Shown here in pieces: positions 1 through 5,857 of a stretch of DNA of 18,646 nt. Position 1 is the first letter of the stretch; each line of letters opens with the position of its first letter. This stretch comes from SBAX01 sp964646605 (GTDB lineage Bacteria; Planctomycetota; Phycisphaerae; UBA1845). The notes under the pieces are model-generated. The model was not told where the DNA came from and made no database searches. It saw only the letters and a program-made list of their open reading frames with translations. Position numbers and translations under genes: made by a program. The DNA lies in NCBI GenBank assembly GCA_964646605.1, contig CAZYEX010000129.1, positions 1 through 18,646 on the forward strand. The letters run 5' to 3'.

Positions 1-35
1 TCCCGACGATCCGCGACTTGGTATCCTTGCTTCAT
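1..35 (-). CDS. 5' end of a leftward gene, product unknown (partial)
   Basis: Reading leftward from an ATG at 35, the first eleven codons give MKQGYQVADRR before the window ends. The start is supported by an AAGGAG ribosome-binding site eight bases upstream (about 44-49 on the + strand as CTCCTT). Nothing can be said about the product from eleven residues, and I do not recognise it. The gene is divergent from fliD, with about 670 bases between them, part of which is occupied by a dead transposase fragment. Confidence 0.5.
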   Translation of the reverse strand, partial: MKQGYQVADRR

Positions 36-120
36 GGTGGTGGCTCCTTAAAGAATTCACAACCCTACCCGCCTACACAACGGATAGGATCGAGCCGCCA
101 CCATCTTTTTCAACCTTCAA

Positions 121-378
121 CTACGAACGGGACATGCTCCCGTTTTTGGTCAGCATCACGCATCGCACGAAGGCGCTGTGGCCGGTGGCGAGTGCGGCCT
201 TCTTGGCACCGCGCCGACTGCACACCCGCCGGAAGTACGCTTGGACGTACGTCCCGTTCGCTCGCGACGCCGCCCAGCCCACTTGCGCGAAGACGGTCTT
301 CCACCAACGGTTGCCGTGCCGGGTCCGTCCGCCCTGGCGCTTCCCAGCGCTTTCGTGATGACCCGGACACAGCCCGGC
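121..378 (-). pseudogene. IS110-family transposase, C-terminal remnant
   Basis: Translating the minus strand from 378 to a TAG at 121-123 gives about 85 codons that look like the C-terminal domain (transposase_20 type) of IS110-family transposases. Diagnostic pieces are GLCPGHHESAGKRQGGRTRH, GNRWW, WAASRANGTYVQAYFRR, RRGAKKAALATGHS. IS110 proteins typically read WAGLCPGNNESAGKRKSG ... GNRWL ... AAWAASRTKGTYLAAQYRRL ... GKKRA.VAVGHSILV in this part. The frame meets a TAG at 379-381 just upstream, there is no start codon, and the catalytic N-terminal RuvC-like part is absent. The last 20 residues (FVRCVMLTKNGSMSRS) have drifted from the usual VIAYHLLKDG. It is therefore a decayed fragment. The identification rests on motif memory, not a search. 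Confidence 0.72.
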
Positions 379-704
379 CTACGAGGCCGTGTGTCGTTGA
401 GGCGGACTGGCGTGGTTTCTACCTTCGCGCACACCGTCTCCTTCGTTTGACGCCTGAGCGATACGGATTTGCACTTTGGCGGGGTCCTGTCATTACTGAA
501 AACGGCAATCGAGGTCACCTGAGGGTGGCAGCGCCAATGGCGGCCTTGAGGCGCGCCGCGGAATCGACCGATAACACGAGAAGTGCGAAGAACCAAGTTA
601 GAAGGTCGAAAACGAGCCTCGGCGTTTCCGTTCGTGTGGGACGTCGTGTCTTCGAACTTTGAACTTCGAACTTTGCACCGCACCGCGAAGGAGTTCATGG
701 CCCC
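379..704. other. Geneless stretch upstream of fliD with short direct repeats
   Basis: No convincing coding region is seen on either strand; the long open frames here are shadows. Just before the fliD ribosome-binding site the 11-mer CTTCGAACTTT occurs twice with a period of 14 (650-660 and 664-674). On the minus strand, sequence from about 570 to 620 resembles the same CTTC/AACTT-rich text in degenerate form. No terminator or clear sigma-factor promoter was recognised, although the fliD promoter should lie here. Confidence 0.4.
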
Positions 705-3700
705 ATGAGCGGCATTTCCAGCGGGATCGGGCTGATATCGGGGATCAATACGGCCCAGCTTCTCGACCAGTTGATGGCCATCGAGCGGCGGCCCATCCAA
801 TCCCTCGAGACCCGCGTCAAGGAGCTCGACACGCAGCGGGCCAAGTTCCTGGAATTGTCCGCCAAGATTCTCGCGGTGCGCAACGCGGTCACCAACTTCA
901 ACAAGATCGACTTTTTCCGGCGTTTCAACGCCAAGAGTTCCGACGAGAACGTGTTGACGGGAGCGGCGAGTTCCGCGGCCACGGCGGGCAGCACCACGTT
1001 CCGCGTTCACTCCCTGGTTAGCAACCACGCCGTGGTCAGCCGCGGTTTTGCCGATGCGGACCGCACGCCCGTGGGCGTCGGGACGCTGACCCTCGAAGTC
1101 GGCGGCGGGCGAGTGAACCCCACGACGGAGCTGGCCGCCCTCAACGGGGGGCTGGGCGTGCGGCGGGGGACCATCCGCGTCACCGACCGCAGCGGGGCCT
1201 CGGCGGACATCGACCTTTCCAAGGCCTTCACCGTCGCCGAGGTGCTGAGCGCCATCAACACCCATACCCAGGTTCGCGTCCGCGCAAGTGTCACTACGTT
1301 GGCATCCAACGGTGCGACCGGCGATCGGATCGTTTTGGAGGACCAAAGCGCAGGAACCGGACGACTGATCGTCAGCGACGTCAACGGCGGATCGACGGCG
1401 GCGGACCTGGGCATCGTGGCCGACAGCGCCGCGGGACGCATCGACGGCCGCGACGTGCTCCGCCTTTCCCTGGACACGCCCCTCTCCGTCCTCAACGACG
1501 GCAACGGCGTCGATCGCCTCCCGCAAGGAGCCCAAGGCGATGACCTCGCCTTTTCCACCAGCTTTGGAAACTTCGGAGTATTGCTCACCGACGTGTTGCG
1601 TTTGTCGACCGACCTTCGCGCCGTCAACGGCGGACTCGGCGTGCGTCTGGGGGTCATCCGCATCACCGATCGCACCGGCGCGTCGGCGGAGGTGGACCTG
1701 ACCCAGGCCAAGACCGTCCTCGATGTCCGTGACGCCATCAACGCAGCCGGCCTGAAGGTCAGCGCCACCACGGTCAACTCCCGCTTTCTCATTGGGGACA
1801 CCTCGGAGGTCGCCGCTGCGGACGCCAAGAAGCTCAAGATCGAAGATGTCACCGGATTCGCTGCGGCGGACTTAGGAATCGCCGGCGAAGTGGACGGGGA
1901 CGGGATCAACGGGCGGGACATCTATCGCGTCTCGACCGTCGGCGATCTCATCCGGGCGATCAACTACGCGCCGGGCAACGGCTCGCTGGTGGAGGCCGCA
2001 ATCTCCGCCGACGGCAAGGGGATCGTCCTGCGGGCCTTGGGTTTCGAGAACACGGTGACGATCGAAGCGGGGCAGGACGACCAGGGCAACATCTCGTCGA
2101 CGGCCAAGGACCTGGGGCTTCTCAACGCGACCGTCTCCACCAACGAGCCCTTCGAAACGCGGCGGCTCATCGGCGGCATGGACACGGTGCTTCTCACCTC
2201 CCTTCGTGGAGGACGGGGCGTGGGTATAGGTACGGTCTCGTTCACCGATCGACTCAATCACGCAGCCACGATCGACTTCTCCACGGCGGAAACCGTGCGG
2301 GATGTCGTGGATCTCATCAACGCCGACGCGACGTTGATGCTCACCGCGTCGATCAACGAAGCCGGAAACGGCATCACCCTCCGCGACGACTCGGGCGGAA
2401 ACAGCCCCTTGGTCATCGCCGACGTGAGCGGGACGCTCGCTGCCGACCTGGGCATCGGCGGGACCTTCGACGCCGCGACGGGAAATAGCGTCCACGGCGC
2501 CAACATGCAGGTGCAGTACGTTTCCCGCGCCACGCGGCTATCCGACCTGAACTCCGGGCGGGGCGTCACCTACGGGACCATCCGCATCACGGACTCGCAA
2601 GGCGCGGTCCACGCCGTCAACTTGACCGAAAGTCTCAAGTCCGTCGGACAGGTCATCGACTTCATCAACGCCGTGACGGCGGACACGCTGCAAACGCGGA
2701 TCAACGACAACGGCGATGGGATCTTGGTCACCGACACCTCGGACGGGTTACTGGCCCTCACCATCGAGGATGAGGAGGGCGGTCAAACGGCCTCGAGTTT
2801 GGGGCTGGCCGGCAAGGCCAAGACCGGCGAGAACTTCGTCGACGGCTCGTTCGAGACGCGCATCGAGATCGGCCCGGCGGATACGCTGAAGACCATCGCC
2901 GCCAAGCTCAACGAGACCGGCCGGGGATTCAGCGCATCGGTGGTCAGCGACGGGGGGGGGCTCAATCCGTTCAGCCTGGCGATTACGTCGGCGGTCGCCG
3001 GTCGGCGGGGCGAGATGGTCATCGACGCGACGGGCCTGGGCCTCGCCATGGACACTCTGACCGAAGCCCGCGACGCCGTCGTGGCTGTGGGCGGCAGCGG
3101 CGGGAGCGGGGGATATCTGGTCACCAGCGCCTCCAACCAACTCGACGACGTCATGGAAGGCGTGACGGTCAATCTCCTCGGAACCGGCGACCGCGACGTG
3201 ACCCTGACCGTGGACCAGGACATCGACGGGATGGTCGAATCGCTCGGGGAGTTCGTCGAAAAATACAACGACGTGCAGGCCGCGATCAGTGAGGCCACGC
3301 GGTTCAATCCCGACACGCTCCAACGCGGGGCGTTGTTCGCCGACCCGACGATCGACGTACTCCGCGGGCGGTTGCAGCGCGTCGTCGCCCAGAACTTCTC
3401 CGGCGGCGGGCGGACCACGCGACTGTTCCAGATCGGATTGAAGTTCGGTGAGGAGAATCGACTGGAGTTCGACGCCGACCGCTTTCGCAAGGCGTACGAT
3501 GAATCACCCGGTGACGTAGAGCGCCTGTTCACCGAGGAGGTGGGCGGGTTCGGCAAGGCCGTGCAGGAAACGTTGGACGCCCTGACCCGCGACTTCGACG
3601 GCGTGATCCCCCGCAAGGACGAACTGCTCGCCGATCAACAGGAGGTCCTCACCGACCGAATCGAGGCCCTCAGCGTGCTCCTCGCCGCCAAACGCCGCCG

Positions 3701-3797
3701 ACTCGAAGCCCAATTCGTGGGACTGGAATCCTCCCTTGCGTCCCTCCAGGGTCAGCAAAACGCCCTCGGGGCTCTCGCCCAGCTTGCGAGTCGATAG
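705..3797 (+). CDS. fliD: FliD, flagellar hook-associated protein 2 (filament cap), oversized
   Basis: FliD caps the growing flagellar filament outside the cell and helps insert flagellin subunits. The 1030-residue product begins with a FliD N-terminal domain (SGISSGIGLISGINTAQLLD, about residues 3-100) and ends with a FliD C-terminal domain (about 810-1030). The latter includes DVMEGVTVNLLGTG, FVEKYNDVQAAI and a terminal coiled coil. Between them lie at least four diverged repeats of the flagellin/hook IN-motif type, each starting like LNGGLGVRRGTIRVTDRSGA: at about residues 142, 302, 496 and 611. Usual FliD proteins are about 450-700 residues, so the surface-exposed middle is enlarged. The ATG at 705 follows a GAAGGAG site (687-693). 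A nearer ATG at 697 is out of frame and stops after three codons. A run of nine G lies at 2952-2960. fliS follows at once. Confidence 0.93.
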   Translation: MSGISSGIGLISGINTAQLLDQLMAIERRPIQSLETRVKELDTQRAKFLELSAKILAVRNAVTNFNKIDFFRRFNAKSSDENVLTGAASSAATAGSTTFRVHSLVSNHAVVSRGFADADRTPVGVGTLTLEVGGGRVNPTTELAALNGGLGVRRGTIRVTDRSGASADIDLSKAFTVAEVLSAINTHTQVRVRASVTTLASNGATGDRIVLEDQSAGTGRLIVSDVNGGSTAADLGIVADSAAGRIDGRDVLRLSLDTPLSVLNDGNGVDRLPQGAQGDDLAFSTSFGNFGVLLTDVLRLSTDLRAVNGGLGVRLGVIRITDRTGASAEVDLTQAKTVLDVRDAINAAGLKVSATTVNSRFLIGDTSEVAAADAKKLKIEDVTGFAAADLGIAGEVDGDGINGRDIYRVSTVGDLIRAINYAPGNGSLVEAAISADGKGIVLRALGFENTVTIEAGQDDQGNISSTAKDLGLLNATVSTNEPFETRRLIGGMDTVLLTSLRGGRGVGIGTVSFTDRLNHAATIDFSTAETVRDVVDLINADATLMLTASINEAGNGITLRDDSGGNSPLVIADVSGTLAADLGIGGTFDAATGNSVHGANMQVQYVSRATRLSDLNSGRGVTYGTIRITDSQGAVHAVNLTESLKSVGQVIDFINAVTADTLQTRINDNGDGILVTDTSDGLLALTIEDEEGGQTASSLGLAGKAKTGENFVDGSFETRIEIGPADTLKTIAAKLNETGRGFSASVVSDGGGLNPFSLAITSAVAGRRGEMVIDATGLGLAMDTLTEARDAVVAVGGSGGSGGYLVTSASNQLDDVMEGVTVNLLGTGDRDVTLTVDQDIDGMVESLGEFVEKYNDVQAAISEATRFNPDTLQRGALFADPTIDVLRGRLQRVVAQNFSGGGRTTRLFQIGLKFGEENRLEFDADRFRKAYDESPGDVERLFTEEVGGFGKAVQETLDALTRDFDGVIPRKDELLADQQEVLTDRIEALSVLLAAKRRRLEAQFVGLESSLASLQGQQNALGALAQLASR

Positions 3798-3889
3798 TGC
3801 CGCTTCCGTCTCGATTATCGGCCTCTTGGGATTCTTTCTCGGACGATCAAATTACCCGAGCCTGCGCCGTAACCGATATTACCGGCGCT

Positions 3890-4333
3890 ATGGCCTTGGC
3901 CTCGGACAACGCATACCTCAAAGCGGCGGTGCTCACGGCGCCCCCGGAGCAGTTGCAGCTCATGCTCTATGACGGAGCGATCCGCTTCGCCCTTCAAGGA
4001 CGCGACGCCATCGAAAAAAAGGAGCACGAAACGTCGTTCGAGAAGCTGACCCGCGCTCAGAACATCGTCCTGGAGATGCAGAACGGACTAAACTACGAAG
4101 TGAACCGGCCCCTGTGCGAGCGCATGGCCGGGCTCTACAACTTCATCTATCGCAAGCTCATCGACGCCAACGTCCATCGCAACGTCGCCGACGTCGACGA
4201 CGCCTTGAAGGTCCTGCACATGGAACGCGAGACGTGGAGGATCCTTGTCGAGAAGGTGAGCCGTCTCCAAAAGGACGGCGAGACTGCCCCTCCCACGGAG
4301 GAGGAAGCCGTCGCATTCTCCGCCGAGGCCTGA
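3890..4333 (+). CDS. fliS: FliS, flagellin export chaperone
   Basis: FliS binds the C terminus of flagellin in the cytoplasm and keeps it unfolded and monomeric until export. The 147-residue product begins MALASDNAYLKAAVL and carries the family's PEQLQLMLYDGAIRFALQG helix followed by helical segments (EKLTRAQNIVLEMQNGLNYE, MAGLYNFIYRKLIDAN), then a short acidic tail. Its length and start match the FliS family, which usually opens close to the AYL motif. The frame is also open from a GTG at 3797 that overlaps the fliD stop (TAGTG), which would add 31 residues not typical of the family. Neither start has a strong ribosome-binding site, so translation may be coupled to fliD. Its place directly after fliD is the common flagellar arrangement. 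Confidence 0.88.
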   Translation: MALASDNAYLKAAVLTAPPEQLQLMLYDGAIRFALQGRDAIEKKEHETSFEKLTRAQNIVLEMQNGLNYEVNRPLCERMAGLYNFIYRKLIDANVHRNVADVDDALKVLHMERETWRILVEKVSRLQKDGETAPPTEEEAVAFSAEA

Positions 4334-4498
4334 CGTGCGCCGCCCGCTACGTGAACCTTGCGACGCACCCGGCCGCCCCTACAATGGCCAAAGATGCGGT
4401 CGTCGCGATTTCAGAACCGCGACCGTTAGGGAGCGGTGTTGGAGGTCCGGGACGGTGCGGCTTCCGATCTCGACGTCAGCGGGGACCTGCGAGCAGCC
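4334..4498. repeat. fliS-TPR intergenic region with a possible dispersed repeat
   Basis: There is no gene here. The stretch TCAGAACCGCGACCGTTAGG and the following GAGCGG (4411-4436) resembles, from memory, a short sequence that recurs in planctomycete intergenic regions; only one copy is in this window. Together with the preceding CGGTCGTCGCG (about 4398-4408) it can fold into an imperfect hairpin with CCGCGACCG. It lies too far from the fliS stop to be judged a terminator. Confidence 0.3.
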
Positions 4499-5542
4499 AT
4501 GAACGTCCGTCCTCATAGTTCTGCGATTCTTCTCGCCATTCTTGTCCTCGTCGTGCCAACCATGGCGCAATCACCGAGCGCGCCCCCCGACAGTGGAACG
4601 AAACCCTCCGCGGACGAAGCCTACCGCGCCGCCCTCAGCGCGATGACCGCCCTGGAGGAGGGTGATCAGTCGCAGATTTCCCCCGCGGTGTTCGAGGAAA
4701 CCAACCGCCTTCTCACGGCCTTGCGGGTGGCGGACCCGGCCCATCCGCGCCTGACCTACCTTGTCGCCCGGTTCAACGCCCTCGCCGGTCGCAGCGGCGA
4801 CGCGATCGAGCAACTGCGCCGCTTCGTGGACACCCGCGAGGGTCGCAACGAGTGGGAAGCCCACCGCCGCTTGGGCGATCTGTTCGTCAACGAGTACCCC
4901 CAACTGGCCAAGGCGAGTTATGAACGGGCCGGGGAACTGAAAGCGAACGAGCCGGCCGTGCTGCTGGGGTTATCCAATTGCGCGTACAAGGTCGGTCAAC
5001 TGGACGAAGCTTTGCGCCTAGCGCGGCAGGCGGTCGAGGCCGACGGACGCAAGACGGTTCGCGTGATCGGTCATCTCGCCCGCATGTCGATCGCCAAGCA
5101 GCAATGGTCCGAGGCGGAGAAGGCCTCGGCCCAGGCCGTCGAACTCGCGCTCAAGAAAGTCGAGGCCGCGCCCGGCCGCCGCCGTCCCTTGGAAGAACTC
5201 GACAGCCAGTACCAACTGGTCGTTGACCTCATCCAATCCCGGATCGCAGAAGCCGCCGCCGGACCCGACGACTATCTCCGCCTCGCCGGTTTCTTTCGCA
5301 AACGCAACGAGCTCGCGGCCAAGTTGAACCTCCACGAGTGCCTGCGAATCGTCGAGACCGGGGTGAACGCCCTGCCCAGCCCGCCGGCGCGGCTCTTGGA
5401 AGAATACGCGGTGCTCCTGGCCGAGGTCGGTCGAACCGACGACGCTCGCGCCTCCTTCGAAAAAGTCCTCGCCCTCGACCCCGCCAACGTCACCGCCGCC
5501 CAATGGCTCGAACGACTGCGCCCCCCGCCGCCGACGAACTAA
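4499..5542 (+). CDS. Secreted tetratricopeptide-repeat protein
   Basis: The 347-residue product starts with a clear Sec signal peptide: MNVRPHSS, a hydrophobic core AILLAILVLVVP, and a likely cut after TMA. The mature part is almost all helix pairs of the TPR kind, for example DAIEQLRRFVDTREG / AHRRLGDLFV, AKASYERAGELKANEPA / LGLSNCAYKVGQLDEALRLA, and near the end EEYAVLLAEVGRTDDARASF / EKVLALDPANV. The ATG at 4499 is chosen because it opens the signal peptide; an in-frame GTG at 4436 would put 21 non-signal residues in front. Proteins of this type act as protein-binding scaffolds in the periplasm or at the outer surface. No partner can be named. It lies downstream of fliS in the same direction with a 165-base gap, so a flagellar role is possible but unproven. 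Confidence 0.75.
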   Translation: MNVRPHSSAILLAILVLVVPTMAQSPSAPPDSGTKPSADEAYRAALSAMTALEEGDQSQISPAVFEETNRLLTALRVADPAHPRLTYLVARFNALAGRSGDAIEQLRRFVDTREGRNEWEAHRRLGDLFVNEYPQLAKASYERAGELKANEPAVLLGLSNCAYKVGQLDEALRLARQAVEADGRKTVRVIGHLARMSIAKQQWSEAEKASAQAVELALKKVEAAPGRRRPLEELDSQYQLVVDLIQSRIAEAAAGPDDYLRLAGFFRKRNELAAKLNLHECLRIVETGVNALPSPPARLLEEYAVLLAEVGRTDDARASFEKVLALDPANVTAAQWLERLRPPPPTN

Positions 5543-5595
5543 CACAACAGCGCTACATCCGTTTTCGCCGAACCGGAGATTCCGTATTTCAGAGC

Positions 5596-5613
5596 ACTGG
5601 GCGCAAGCCCGGT
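5596..5613. repeat. Perfect hairpin with GCAA tetraloop
   Basis: The arms ACTGGGC and GCCCGGT (seven pairs, one G:U on one strand) enclose a GCAA loop, 54 bases after the TPR gene stop. It is followed by a second GC-rich self-complementary zone (GCGCGG at 5642-5647, CCGCGC at 5662-5667). No T-run follows, so it is not a classical terminator. It may be a dispersed intergenic hairpin repeat or an RNA 3' end structure. Confidence 0.4.
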
Positions 5614-5764
5614 GACACGCGGCTGCCCCACGACGCTCCGGGCGCGGTCCGCGGGCTCGCGCCGCGCGGCTCTGACCTCGACCAGCGCTGTCATGCTAAT
5701 CCACTGTCCTTGGGTTCCGGAACGAGAATCGAGGGACGCACGCTCAGCACGCACCGTCACCCAT

Positions 5765-5802
5765 GGTGCAGTGGAAGAATGCACCCACCGGCTCTCTTTT
5801 TT
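5765..5802 (+). terminator. Weak terminator-like hairpin plus T-tract
   Basis: The arms GGTGCA (5765-5770) and TGCACC (5780-5785) form a six-pair stem with a nine-base loop; a run of six T follows at 5797-5802 after an eleven-base gap. The gap is long for a standard intrinsic terminator, so this is only a weak candidate for ending transcription before the next gene. The rest of 5543-5857 shows no gene. Confidence 0.25.
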
Positions 5803-5827
5803 CCGCCGTTTTCTCTCCTCGGATGGC

Positions 5828-5833
5828 TATACT
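5828..5833 (+). promoter_or_regulatory. Possible -10 box (TATACT) for the beta-helix gene
   Basis: TATACT stands out in a GC-rich context 25 bases before the ATG at 5858. A matching -35 box is not convincing (only GTTTTC at about 5808-5813, with short spacing). Confidence 0.3.
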
Positions 5834-5857
5834 AAGGAAGAGAAGACGAGGGTTCTT

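Noticed and set aside
156..1535. 459-residue leftward open frame
   Set aside because: It runs antisense over fliD and the IS110 remnant, has no recognisable domain, and reflects high GC; the fliD frame is clearly the coding one.
3813..3822. Sigma-28 type -10 box (GCCGATAA on the minus strand) near the fliD-fliS junction
   Set aside because: There is no TAAA-type -35 at the required distance, and it points against the flagellar genes.
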